From: Paramecium octaurelia
Taxonomy: Eukaryota > Ciliophora > Oligohymenophorea > Peniculida > Parameciidae
Length of the DNA stretch: 64,000 nucleotides
Direction of reading: 5' to 3'
Assembly (NCBI GenBank): GCA_905182995.1
Contig: CAJJDP010000017.1
Span: 653,331-717,330, forward strand
This document shows, one piece after another, positions 1-12,444 of the stretch; positions within the stretch are counted from its first letter, which is position 1; every line of letters begins with the position of its first letter. Both the position numbers and the translations under genes were made by a program. The notes under the pieces are model-generated. The model saw only the letters and a list, made by a program, of their open reading frames with translations, did no database searches and had not been told where the DNA came from.

Positions 1-337
1 ATAGTAGGAATTCAGACAACTTGTATTTCAAATTATAACTCTAAAGCGATTTATCACTTTAATTTGTCAGCCCTTCATCTCCATAACAATAATTTGACTT
101 AAGCTTGGAATTCAATTTAATCTATGATGAATTGCTGTGATATAAATATAAATTCAATCAATGCAGCTATTCCAGTTCCATTTTTGAATTTATTAATATG
201 GTATTACTTGAAATCAGGTAACATTCATTGCTAATATAGATAATGTTTAACTTGCAGTCCATTTAATAAAGAGAAGAAGATTATTAACAGGACAGATTGG
301 GAAAAATAAAATATCTCTGTTAAATATTACAAAATGA
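1..337 (+). CDS. CNOT10-like CCR4-NOT subunit, C-terminal end (5' partial)
   Basis: The frame is open from base 1, crosses one 22-nt intron (218-239, GTAACA..ATATAG) and stops at TGA 335-337. About 105 residues are visible. They are helical and TPR-like (YHFNLSALHLHNN, then AAIPVPFLNLLIWYY) and end in a basic stretch, VQLAVHLIKRRRLLTG. From memory this resembles the end of human CNOT10 (LQNGNTQLALQIIKR..LLP). CNOT10 is a scaffold subunit of the cytoplasmic CCR4-NOT deadenylase. The start and most of the protein lie outside the window, so the identity rests on a short match; another TPR protein is possible. Confidence 0.55.
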
Positions 338-636
338 TATAAATAGTAAATAATAATTAAATCATTCTTTTTATCTTTGTAATATATTATTAAATTAGAA
401 ATATTTCAAAATTAAAAAAAATAATGAATAGTAAGGTTTTTGCACATTTCTAAAGTTCATATCTCATATTAAACACATTGGGATAATCTTTGATTTACCT
501 AATGGAGTAATGAAAATCATTCTGGAATTATAAATATTAATTACTAGTCATTGATACACTTTCTTGAATCTAGTAATGAGAGTGAACAAAATTAATTAAC
601 ATTATATACATAATATCTAATACTCATTATATGGTA
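338..636. other. Intergenic gap between convergent genes
   Basis: About 300 bp between the ends of the CNOT10-like gene (+) and CTU2 (-). It is AT-rich. A 29-codon ATG..TGA frame starts near 423 but has no recognisable product. I see no other structure. Confidence 0.6.
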
Positions 637-1907
637 TCAGCAATTTAGACAATTAAAGGTGGAAATCCTTTTAAATTGTAAAAATTCTCTAATTCTTAAG
701 CTGATTACAGCATTCTGTTACAAGTAAAACATATTTTGTTGTAATATTTTGTGTTGGCTCTTAAATAATTGATCAATTACTATGATATTATTAGATAGGT
801 TTACTTAATTTGAATTATCTAATGTCTCTACTTCGAGGCGATTATACACTTGGTCTCTAATTTCCAAACATAATGGACAATGGCTTTGTTACTGAAGAGG
901 TTTAATTGTAACTTTTTCAGCTGAACTCAAAACTGTGAAGGTTGTGGAAGGGAACCCTTCTTACAGTTTATCAATAAATTGTTCAAGCAAATGATCAATA
1001 TTACCGTGAGCTGGTTTCTAGTTTTATTATTTTAATAATACGTTTTTGACAATATTACTTAAATGTTGTCCCAAGATAAAATTTGGGAAGTTTAAGTTAG
1101 ATTTTAATCGAAGGTAGTATAAAATATCTTTGTTGAGTAATTCTTTAAGAGGATGCAATATTTGTAATTTGTTTTAATTGAGAGGGTAGATAAATGAAAA
1201 ATTGTATTTGGTGGCTGATTATAGACTAAGGCCTCTTCCTTTGGATAACTAAGAAAATAGATCGGCAGCTAATCTTTGTCCATTTTAACCAAAGCAAACC
1301 TAAATTAAAGGATTGGATTTACATTTTAGTATCCATTTTTAATTGCATAATCATAGATGATATGTTATTTGATCAAACGAACGAAATCTTCCCTTGATGA
1401 TCCACTTTCTGATAAATTATGAAGTTATTAAAGTAAAATGTAAGGATCTGGGTATATAGATTGAATGTCAACAATTTGGAAAGGCAGTTTGCACTCATTA
1501 GTTACAAAGTTGGTGTAATCTTGGGGTTGCTTATAGTTTTATATAGTATAATTACATATTCTTATATAAATTCTTTCATAATAAAACTTTCATTTATGTA
1601 CAAAACATGAACTTCAATAAACATCTTGCTTTTGTTGTGGGCACAAGTTGAATGCACAACATCACTAGCCAATTTGACTAGAGCTGTTGAATTTCTTGAA
1701 TTAGATGAATATTTACTATCCTCCAGAGAAGCAAACCAATAATTTTTCATTTTTCTAGGTTATGTTACATTTAAGTCTCAAAGACATTTTGAACATATGC
1801 TCGACATATCCAATAAAGCATTCTTTACAGACAGGATCTTTTTGTACGATAATGTTTGGATTGTTGGTTTTACACTTCTTGCAAAGCTTAGGTTCTTTTT
1901 ATTACAT
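637..1907 (-). CDS. CTU2: CTU2/NCS2, cytoplasmic tRNA 2-thiolation protein 2
   Basis: Spliced length is 399 residues after removing three introns (1695-1716, 1530-1555, 1300-1322). The N terminus has paired cysteines (C9/C12 and C27/C30), the expected CxxC zinc motifs, followed by an SGG motif (61-63) at the ATP-pyrophosphatase loop. Further on come GQRLAADLFSQLSKGRG, FPSTTFTVLSSAEK and a second cysteine pair, CPLC, all in the order known for the family. With CTU1, this protein adds the 2-thio group to U34 of Gln, Lys and Glu tRNAs with UUN anticodons. The 1695-1716 intron ends in CAAG rather than TAG. The start codon lies 16 bp from the divergent kelch gene's first ATG. Confidence 0.88.
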
Positions 1908-1923
1908 AAATAAATATTAAAAA

Positions 1924-3530
1924 ATGAAGGGAAAGAAATTGTTGGATGATGATGAGGAATTTTTAAGATCGAAATCATAGATGGTATAATAATAAACTAT
2001 AGGATAGGATGTATTTCCTAAGTGGCAAGAATTGAAACCATTGGGTAAAAATATCCATAGAAGATCATATCATTCATGTGTGGCTCATGAGAATTAGTAA
2101 ATATAAAATGTATAACGTTAGTCTTTATGTGTATGGGGGATATGAAACTAATGAAGGAATTTTGAGTGATTTTTGCAGAATTCCATCACCTGTTTCACCA
2201 AAGTCTTTTTGTTGGACAATCTTGATGAAGAAAGCCGCAGGAGATAATGCATAAGATTAAGTTCCAGGGCCATTAAGAAATCATACAGCAGTAGTTCATT
2301 AGAATAAAATGTACATATTTGGAGGAAAGGAAAACTTGATGTCACCAACTGCAAGATTGTGGATCTATGATTTTTAGGAGGAAGTATTTGTTGAGGGAAA
2401 GGAGTGCATAATAGATGGCAAGAAGATGGCAGTGGAAGGGCATCAAAGTTGTCTTTGGAATGAACAGGTAATGTGCAAACGATAATGTTAGTAATACATG
2501 GTTGTCTTTGGAGGATTTTACAGTGATACTGGATATAGATCTTCAATACTATTTTATGATCTATAGAAGGAAGTTTGGTCAATGATATTCAAAGGAGATA
2601 ACAATTCAGCACAATTCCCAAAAGGAAGAGCAGAAGCAGGAGTTACATTAATTGGAAATTAATTGTATGTATATGGAGGATGTAATTACGAGTCGAGATT
2701 TGGGGACTTTTGGAAATTTGACTTGGAAAATAGATAGTGGGGATTAATTGTAACAGAAAAATCTCCAGGAGTATATATAGTTTTATTGATATCATATAGA
2801 CAAGATCATCCACATCCTTACTAGTTCATCCTTAAGGGATTATGTTATTTGGTGGAATTCATGATATAACCCATGAGAAAAACGATTTGTGGTTATACAG
2901 AGGGAATGAATGGATTTAATTGGAAGAAGATACAAGCAGAAGACAAGTGGCAGATGAAATGCTAAATGAGTCTGCCTTCGACAAGGCTAGTCAAGCAAGA
3001 CCATAGAAGAAGGAGAAGGGTAAGAATGAACCTAGATCCTTTTTATTGTTGGATGATGAGCAAAAGAATTCTCTTCATTAAAGACGAAATTCTGTGAAAA
3101 ATCTTGATTAAAAGTAACCCACTGATACAAACAATAATTTCTAATTAAATAGTATGGATGAATTGAAGAAGAAACGATTGCAACAAAAGAAAAACTAAAT
3201 GCTGTATTGAAAACATTGTATAAAAATAGGGCCGAATTCGAAATGAATGAAGAAGAAAAATCAAAGTTTAGGAGTTCATCACCCACAACAGATTAAATTA
3301 AAAATTCAATAAGTGTGATCACAAATTAAGAAAAATAAGGTGGATAAAGAAAAATACAATCACCAACAGGCAAAAAGAATGCGATATAGGCATCTCTTAG
3401 TGGCAAGAAACCATGCGCTAGGGATGGTCATAGTGCTATTGTAATGGGTGACATAATGATCGTATTTGGAGGAGACAGAAATTTAATGTCCTTTAATGAC
3501 ATCTATATGTACTCGTTCAATTAGAAATGA
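1924..3530 (+). CDS. Kelch-repeat beta-propeller protein
   Basis: About 500 residues after four introns (2097-2121, 2468-2491, 2771-2799, 3204-3229). At least five kelch blades are visible by their GG pairs: LYVYGGYE, KMYIFGGKE, MVVFGGFYSD, LYVYGGCN and IMLFGGIHD. A charged, lysine-rich linker then leads to a final isolated blade (MIVFGGDRN) before TGA. Kelch propellers are protein-binding scaffolds; nothing fixes a partner. The last intron is needed to step over an in-frame TGA. The first ATG (1924) is only 16 bp from the CTU2 start; an in-frame ATG at 1981 would give a 73-bp intergene, so the start is uncertain. Confidence 0.85.
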
Positions 3531-3585
3531 TAATCTTAAATAACTTTAATATTCGAAATACAAAGTACGTATTAAATAAATTATT

Positions 3586-4924
3586 ATGTTAAAAATTCTT
3601 AAATACTTTGGCACCATCAAACATTTTAAGTTGCCTGACTTGGGAGAAAGTAAAACCATTAATAATTACTAGAGATTAAGGAAGCCACTATTGTGAAATG
3701 GCATGTCAAAGAAGGTGATAAAATCTCAGAAGTACAATATGTCTCATGAGATAGTTTGATCCTGTTGCAGATGTATCCACTGACAAAATGTTCACTCAAA
3801 TCCCTAGTAGCTTCACTGGAGTCATTCATAAGAGATATCACAAAGAATAAGATCAATGCCAAGTTGGAGAGTTGTTTGTAGATATCGATGTTGACGAAGC
3901 CTCATCAGTTTCCAACCCCACCCCTCAAACAACCCAGTAACCATCACCAATAACAAAACCTTAAATTGCCTAGAAACCTACTCCCTAAAGAGAATCATCA
4001 CTTTAAAGGATTTCACCATCTGCTAAATATTTGGCTTAATTACATAATATTGATATTAACAATGTTAAAGGTACTGGTATCTATGGGACAATCACCAAAG
4101 ATGATATCTCAAATTATCAAAACCAACCCAAACAATAATAAACTACTTAAACATCATAATCATAAACTATCAAAATGAGTGACTTCTAAAAGGGCATGCA
4201 AAAATCCATGACTGAATCCAATACCATCCCACATTTGTATTTACAAGAAGAAATCGATGTCACATCTTTAGTATTCCTTAATCATCATATCATAGAGTTC
4301 ATTTAGAGAAGAATTAAAGAAATAATAAAATATTACTTTTATGACCCTCTTTATTAAATCCTTTTCTCTCGCTTTACTTCAGTTCCCAATATTAAATTCA
4401 ACATATGATCCCAGTGCCCCTTTTTAATTTATCACTCATCAAGATCATAACATTTCCATTGCCATGGATTCCCCTAAAGGTTTAGTCGTGCCAAACATTA
4501 AATCAGTCTAAAATCTATCAATTTTAGAAGTTCAATAATAATTAAACAAGTATCAAACACTGTAGATAACCTTAGATTAAAAAAGTTAGGGGATGAAAGT
4601 AAATTAGGCCCCAATGAATTGAATAATGGAACAATTTGTATTAGCAACATCGGAACTATCGCAGGCACATATGTAGGACCTCTAATTTTACCTCCTTAAG
4701 TATGTATCGTAGGAATAGGAAGAGTTGTTTTATAACCTAGATTTATCGCTGGATCATATCAACCCAGAAAAATTGTATTAATTTCTTTATATATATTACT
4801 TCAGATTTACACAAGCTTTGGTTGCGACCATAGAATATTGGATGGTGCTACAATTGCTAGATTTTAAAATACTTGGAAATAGTATTTAGAATAACCAGAA
4901 TAAATGATGGTTAAATTAAAATGA
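3586..4924 (+). CDS. DBT: Branched-chain alpha-keto acid dehydrogenase E2 (lipoamide acyltransferase)
   Basis: 403 residues after five introns (3650-3672, 3732-3754, 4271-4295, 4550-4575, 4775-4804). The basic, hydrophobic N terminus MLKILKYFGTIKHF suits mitochondrial import. A lipoyl domain follows, with the attachment lysine in VSTDKM, then a peripheral-subunit-binding domain (SPSAKYLAQLHNIDINNVKG) and a CoA-dependent acyltransferase domain ending in the active-site motif DHRILDG. The FDPVADVSTDK stretch resembles DBT more than the pyruvate or 2-oxoglutarate E2s. It forms the core of the complex that oxidises Leu, Ile and Val keto acids in the mitochondrial matrix. The assignment to DBT over a paralogous E2 is slightly less certain than the family. 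Confidence 0.88.
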
Positions 4925-5544
4925 AGAATTATAGTATATTGTAAGGTAATATCATTTAATTTATTTTAAATTATTTCTAAGACGATACCTTCGGTCTAAT
5001 TTATATTTTAGCTTTCTCTCTCATTGATAAGTAATTGATCTCTGGTTTTACCTTTGAGTAATTAAACTCTAATTCTATTAACTATTCTTCTATTGGATTC
5101 CATTCAAATTATATCTTTTAAATTCCAATTCTAAATTACTAGTTGATATCTATCTAGTTCTATTAAATTCTAAATTCAATCTTTTTCAAATTATTATTTT
5201 TTTAATATTCCATTCTAAATTTTCATTTCTTTTTTTAATTTTAATCTAAGTTTTAAGTTTGTTATATTTGTATAATTAGTTAGTCTATTTGAAGTACTAT
5301 TTCAATTAGATTTTTCAGTTTATTTCTTTTGATAATGTTCACTTTCTAAGTCTGCCATGTCTGTTACGATAATAGTTAACATGAAGATATTTAAAATGAG
5401 CTCTGAAATTGCATTCTTCTAAGAATTAACCAAATACTTATGTTATCAATAATTGAACTTTGATCGAAGAATCTTTCAATGAGTTCCTTATATGGAAGCG
5501 TATTCTAAACAAAGTTATGAAATTAATGACTTTTAATAATTAAA
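4925..5544. other. 620-bp gap, possible minus-strand ORF fragment
   Basis: AT-rich. On the minus strand a frame opens at ATG 5211-5213 and is Gln/Asn/Lys-rich, with a protein-like stretch (IQFEWNPIEEQLIELEF). It has no TGA before running into the antisense of the E2 gene. Without a supportable stop or intron I do not call a gene. Confidence 0.35.
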
Positions 5545-5796
5545 ATGAATATTAAATACTTGATTATATTAATCGTTTTGCTATTTAATGGTGGTAAGCA
5601 ATTTAAAGTAACCATAGTCCTTGCCAGCAAAATCAAAGAATGTTAAGCCAAATGTGATTCATAAATAAATATCTGTATTTATACATGTGCATAATCTTAA
5701 CTGAGATAATCATTAGAAAGTTAAGCTAAATGCAAGAAGATGTGTGATGGAGTAAACAAGGAGTGCAAGACTTCTAAATGTTACTTGGAAAGTTGA
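5545..5796 (+). CDS. Small secreted cysteine-rich protein
   Basis: 75 residues with one 24-nt intron (5594-5617). Residues 1-17 (MNIKYLIILIVLLFNGV) form a clear signal peptide. The rest holds eight cysteines, mostly in C-x3-C spacing (CQAKC, CIYTC, CKKMC, then CKTSKC). This suggests two short helices cross-linked by disulfides in a secreted or surface peptide. No family is recognised. Confidence 0.7.
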
Positions 5797-6387
5797 TTGA
5801 ACAAAGCTATGAAATATCAATATGATTTAAATAAATCAATAAAACTTTCTTGCTTCAATTCTTAAGCAAAATTTTTCGGTAGTCTCAAAAAAATGTCTCA
5901 ACTAGGAGACAATTTTTCATATATTCAGTTAATGTGACTTTTTGAATTATCCAATTAAACAGAACTAGTCTCAGAAATTCCAGCAAATACATCTTTGAAA
6001 AAGATTTAAATCAACTTATATTCAGCTAAACTATTTTAATAGTAATTGTAGTTTCTTTATACAAAGCTTAGCAATTACCTTTTCATATTTACCCTATAAA
6101 TTTCCATTACATCATAATTTTACGATTTTCATGTTTTCTCTCCAAACTCGTAGATAAGAGTTTGGAACCGAAAAGCATACTTTGTGATCAACATTAATAA
6201 TCAAAGAGATTTCTTGTGTTTTCCTATTTATGTCAAAATTTGAGTTAACTTATTAAAAAAGCATTTTGGAGAATATTTATTGATATTTTGAGTCAGTTTT
6301 CTTCGAACTCAGACAATATATAAAACAATTTCATATATTTATATTAGTTTTAAACAAAATTGGGGATTATTTGAAAAATATTGCATT
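5797..6387. other. 591-bp gap between convergent genes with two perfect hairpins
   Basis: No convincing ORF. It contains two perfect inverted repeats: a 6-bp stem with 6-nt loop (5894-5911, TGTCTC..GAGACA) followed by a short T-run, and a 9-bp stem with 8-nt loop (6141-6166, TCCAAACTC..GAGTTTGGA). The segment could hold a small structured RNA, but no known RNA family is recognised. Confidence 0.5.
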
Positions 6388-7712
<1,325 letters not shown>

Positions 7713-8630
7713 TAAAGCTCCATTTGTCTTCAATTACTAAAACTTAATTAATTTTATTTTTTATCAATAATGTGATACTGACTAAACTGTATGATATTTC
7801 TAAAGGGATATTGATGAGTTGTAAAAAGGATTAAGACGGTGGCAGTAGTAATTCTAATTTATAAAGATTGATATTAAATATTAACGATATGGGATCATGA
7901 ATTATTATTGCAGCTATCATTAATTGGAATCACCTATTTATGAGAAAGAACTTAAAAAGTTCAAATAAGGGTTTTCCTGTTTTATTATTTCAATAATTTA
8001 AATAAGGATATATTTGTTGTTTTTAAAAAAACTATTAGCAATTGATATAAACTTTGAATCTTCTAGTACCTTTTGAAGTTTGAAAAACATCTTTGGAACA
8101 ACAAAAACATTAATTACAAAATTAAAAAAATAAGTTTTAAATCAAAATTAATTAGTTTATCGAATAGCAAATTATTATTTTTAGTATAAACTTATAATTG
8201 ATTGTATTAGCTAAGTATTATAACTTTTATTTATAGACTCAAATAGTTTAAGAATAAATTAAACAGTTCGCGCCATCAATATATATCTCTATGAATTAAA
8301 ATTAAGGCAATTTTAAGTAATTATCGTTGATAGATTCTGTTTTACTCTTTTCAAGAAATTAAATAAGTTATGATATAATTTGCAATCCTTTTAGGGATAT
8401 TCTTTTAAAATTAATTTATTTAAAGAATTTATAATCCAAATGCTTATTTAATTCTAAATATTTCATTCTTAAAAAAGGACTAAATTTGCATTATTTAACA
8501 AATTATATGTTCGCAGATATCCTCTGTATACAAATTCTCAAACCTTTAGTATATGTTTTATGCAATAATGTATTCAATTTTCTCTCTTTTATATATAATA
8601 GGAATAATTATATTAAATATTTTAAAAAAG
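7713..8630. other. Long AT-rich gap upstream of two divergent genes
   Basis: About 900 bp, long for this window. A 29-codon ORF (7814-7900, MSCKKDQDGGSSNSN..) is followed in another frame by a short protein-like stretch (SPIYEKELKKFKQ, about 7925-7970), but no intron joins them convincingly. In-frame upstream ATGs of the following gene (such as 8553) lie here. The rest shows no structure. Confidence 0.4.
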
Positions 8631-9926
8631 ATGCAATTTTTGGTAAAATCTTCAGGAAGAGTGGGATTCTTCGGATTTGCTACAGCAGCTGCTACTCACA
8701 AGGATATTGCAGGAAAGAATTTCTTAAAATTCCAAAGCAAATATGCAGAATATGTCACTCAATTCAATCAAAAGCTGTAAGGGCATAATCTTAATCATGT
8801 AGTGAAGCTATTGAGAAAGAGAATAAAGCACCAAATGTTGCACCTTAAGGCAAGGCATTCGAGCATCCATACAATAATCCACACAATCCAGTGAACTTCA
8901 GTGGTGTAAGTGTTCAATATTATTTCGTAGATTAAATCATCTGAATTGTTTTACAACTTCATTGGTCCAGAATAAGTCTCTCCACATTATGAAAATTTCC
9001 TTGTTGCAAGAAAATATCTTCTTCTCACTTATGGAGGATTGATTGTAATTGGATTTGCAGCAGGCACAACAAATCTTCATTGGATTGCTAAATCATCCTT
9101 CTTACCATTCCTATTCTGGATGCAAATCATGTACTTCTACTTGGAAGGTCGTAAATCATTTATGAAACCATTGCTGGCCAGATTTTACAGAAGAGTAGCT
9201 GGAAATGAATGTTTCTAATTAGACCAATATTATCACGAGAATATGTAACTCAAAATTAGAACACTCCTTGAAGCAGCCAAAGGATAAATTGAATATGGGT
9301 AATTACACAAGGAATTCAGAGATGTTAAAGCAGAATTAATTAACACTGTACTATCATATCAATAATCTTTAGTTTCTAATGAATGAATAATTAAATCTCC
9401 AGAGACACGTTGCAGAGCGATCTCAAAACATCCTTAAATCAGTTTAATAAGCAGAACAAGTAATATTATTTAAAGATAATAAATTAGATTAATTAAAATA
9501 GATTATTATAAGAAATTATTGAAGCTGCTTAGAAGTCCTTGGAAACTAATTTAAAGAATAACCTTCCAGAAATCTAAAAGGCATTGTTTAAGTCTGCTCT
9601 TAAAGGTTTAGCATAAGGAAAAATGACCTATGAAAATGATCCTTTGATTGAGATGATTCTTAAAACAATTAAAGAACATGTTAGTAAAATTTAAAATTTA
9701 TCTCCTGCTGAGTAATATATTGATTAAGGCTTTCTAGATAGAAGAAGTTGATTTCACTTAGCAAAGATTAATTAGCAGCCATCTAAGCTAATGACAAAAA
9801 GTAACTAATATGATAGATTAATATAATAGAGCAAAGGAAGACTTCTTAAGAGCTGAACCTAAGATCGATTAAACCTTAAAAAACTATGAAAATGTGAAGA
9901 GATAAATTGCTTCATGGGGACAATGA
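8631..9926 (+). CDS. Probable mitochondrial F-type ATP synthase subunit b-like protein
   Basis: 378 residues after six introns (8777-8802, 8906-8930, 9348-9372, 9460-9487, 9712-9737, 9801-9829), the most intron-dense small gene here. The N terminus (MQFLVKSSGRVGFFGFATAAA) looks like a mitochondrial presequence. Two adjacent hydrophobic segments follow (LLLTYGGLIVIGFAAG and FLPFLFWMQIMYFYLEG), then over 200 residues of charged helix ending SWGQ. A membrane hairpin plus long coiled stator arm is the layout of mitochondrial ATP synthase subunit b. Sequence identity is weak by eye, so another inner-membrane coiled-coil protein is possible. In-frame upstream ATGs exist; 8631 was chosen because it begins the presequence-like stretch. 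Confidence 0.5.
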
Positions 9927-10028
9927 AAGTGAGTATTTATTCATGATATCAGGATAAATATAATATTATTCAGAATAAACATTTTAATACTATATTAAAT
10001 ATTCATACTTTTAATACATAACTTCATA

Positions 10029-10570
10029 TCAATATGTGATAAAATCAGAGTTTAGTTCAGATACTTGTTTTTGGAACTCCTCAATTTTAACTGCCATTTC
10101 CTTATTTATTTGGTTAAGTTTTAATAGTTCAATCTTGAAAATTTCCTCTAAATCTATGTATTTCTACAGTCTTAAATAAATCAATACTTATTTAATGTTT
10201 ATAAATTAGCATATTAAATTAAATTGCTCGTAATTCTCATGTAATTGTTACCTTAATTCTATGTGCTAATTATCAACATTTGCAATTGAGTCTTGTATTT
10301 TCAGACAGATATCAAAAATTTCTTTGCTTAATTCTTTTAATTTTAATTTTAAATTTCCATGAATGTTTTTTTCTGCCAATTTTTCTTTTAAAACCTATAT
10401 TTAATCAACTTCAAAATCTTTGAACTAATAATTATTATTCAGAATACTTAATAAAACTCTCCAAATGAATAATAATCATCTGTGTGTTACCTAACTTTAT
10501 CTAAGTCAGGTACTGGAAAGCTTTTTGAAGTTGTAAACTACTTGTAATAATAAGGAGGAGGGATAAACAT
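10029..10570 (-). CDS. MED7: Mediator complex subunit 7
   Basis: 172 residues, one 23-nt intron (10425-10447). It starts MFIPPPYYYKQFT, the proline-tyrosine signature of MED7 (PPPPMQYIKEY in human), followed by YYSFGEFYQF, matching the SYMMFGNQF region. The remainder is two long helices, as in the MED7 coiled coil that pairs with MED21 in the middle module of Mediator, which links activators to RNA polymerase II. It is slightly shorter than the human protein (233). It is convergent with the ATP synthase-like gene, about 100 bp apart. Confidence 0.65.
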
Positions 10571-10773
10571 TTAATGTCTAATTTTTATAATTAATTTATA
10601 ATTTAATAAGTGATTATATATTTTTAGTTAGTTACATGTTACATAACCATTTTTACAGGAATCTAAATTATTCGATCAATACATCAAAGCGGAAAAAGTA
10701 ATTAGTAATTAAACTTAAATTGAAGCAAAAGAAAATAGTTTGTTATAATTAATTTTTGATTTAATATTAACCA

Positions 10774-11835
10774 ATGCTTTAAAATAAACCATCTAGATCA
10801 CTGTCTCATCATACCAAAATCACAGATTATATGAAAAAATTTATTGAAACCAATTATCGAGTATCCATTCCATCATCAATGAAATAGAGTAGACAAAATA
10901 AGCAAAATAGATCGATTGATAAAACATCCAATATTTTTAAAGTATTTAACTGGTTAAAATAGGTAGAACTTCCAAATGTCTAGCAGAATGTCTGTCTGAA
11001 ATAAAGTTAACACAATAAATAAGAGAAAGAAAGAGAGTTATTGATTCTAAAGGCACTCCAAAAGTATCATCATCCTTGCATTATAGAATTGAGACATCAT
11101 TTTATGAACAATAATCAAACCAATATGCTCTTTGATTTTATGCCTCTGAATCTCGCTTAAGTAATTAAGGGACACAGATTGAGAAATAGAGAAATTCCTC
11201 TAATATTAATAAAATCGTTTGCATTTTAACTTCTAAGAGCAATTACTTAATTACATGAATGCCAAATCTGCCATAGGAATATATAGCCAGACAATATCCT
11301 CATTAATAATAATACCTTTGAATTAAGATTGGCAGACTTTTCACAAGCGAAGTTTTTAATTGAAGGAGAAGATTCAATTAACAACGTTAATAATGTAAAA
11401 TACAGAGCTCCAGAATTGTTACTTGGAACCACCAAGTACAACAACTCAATTGATTTATGGGCTTATGGCTGTGTAATTTATGAAATGTGGACCTTGAATG
11501 ATGCTTTTGAAGGAAACACACCTGAAGAAGTTATTGCAGAGGTAATCAAGATTCTAGGAGTACCAAAGAAACATGAATTATAATCAATGAAGAGTTAATT
11601 TGAGGATATTAAAATGCCTCAAATAAAAAAGAAGGAATGGGAATCCAGCGAGACAATAGAATTCATAAAGCAGTTTATTAAATACAATCCAAATTATAGA
11701 GGAAAGGCTCAATAATATTTAAATCATTCATTCTTTAAGGACGTTCTATCAGGTTAGATACGTCTAAATGGAAGGGAATTGCCTAATATCAAAAACCTTA
11801 AACCATATGAATTGGAAATCTTGAGGCTAGAATGA
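10774..11835 (+). CDS. GSK3/CMGC-family pseudokinase
   Basis: 353 residues if uninterrupted. The C-lobe is CMGC/GSK3-like: YRAPELLLGTTKYNNSIDLW, then YGCVIYEMW and EVIKILGVPKKHEL. Key catalytic motifs are changed: the HRD loop reads CHRNIQPDN, replacing the catalytic aspartate with Asn and KPEN with QPDN, and DFG reads DFS. The N-lobe is short with no glycine-rich loop; the beta-3 lysine may survive in VCLKQ. It is probably a catalytically dead scaffold. A 21-nt GTA..TAG segment (10940-10960) is a multiple of three without TGA and could be a retained intron or coding. The start is the first ATG of the frame (10774). Confidence 0.78.
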
Positions 11836-11986
11836 AAAATCTTGAATTTGATACTATTAAATATAATTTAATGAGTGAATAATTAATTAATTTAACTAAA
11901 TCTTACATTTCAAGTTAAACTATATTTTATCTGTTAATTATTTTTTTGGTTTGTTTCTGTATTTATCATTAAATTTAAATATTATA

Positions 11987-12421
11987 ATGTAATCTGCAAA
12001 TGTTTAAACATATACTTTCAAAAATGTTTTGAGTGATAAAGCAATAAGATCAAGAGGAACATCAATTGAGAGATTTCAAGCATAAAATAATGCTTAATTG
12101 CTGTTTACAAACTTGAGATTACTCACCTAATTAACAGTCAGTAAATAAGGCAGTGAGAGCAATATTGGACTTATGAATAAAGCTTAAAATAAAAAAACCA
12201 CTTTAAAATTAACTACTCGCATTTACAATAATTATTTACTTAATGGTTGTAGACCAAATAAGAAGAAATCCCTTCCAATACTTCAGATTTCACCAAAACC
12301 TTTGCCATTATTTTTAATACCAAACAGCAAATCCTCTTCATAGAAGGCTTGTACCACAAGAACTTGTTCTTAAGCTGATATAAAGAAATTTTAATTCAAA
12401 ACACTATTTAATGATATATGA
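11987..12421 (+). CDS. Small basic protein of unknown function
   Basis: 144 residues, single exon, starting MQSANVQTYTFKNVLSDK. It is rich in Lys, Arg, Asn, Ser and Thr with no membrane segment or recognised domain. The second half has a proline-leucine patch (LPILQISPKPLPLFLIP). It ends 23 bp before the SF-assemblin start, the tightest same-strand spacing here. The function is not recognised; it could be a cortical or cytoskeletal adaptor, but only the neighbourhood suggests that. Confidence 0.6.
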
Positions 12422-12444
12422 TAAATAATTTTATTAATAAAATT

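Noticed and set aside
1562-1978. Two short minus-strand ORFs that look like separate small genes
   Set aside because: With TAA/TAG read as Gln and small introns removed they join into CTU2; the apparent stops are artefacts of the standard code.
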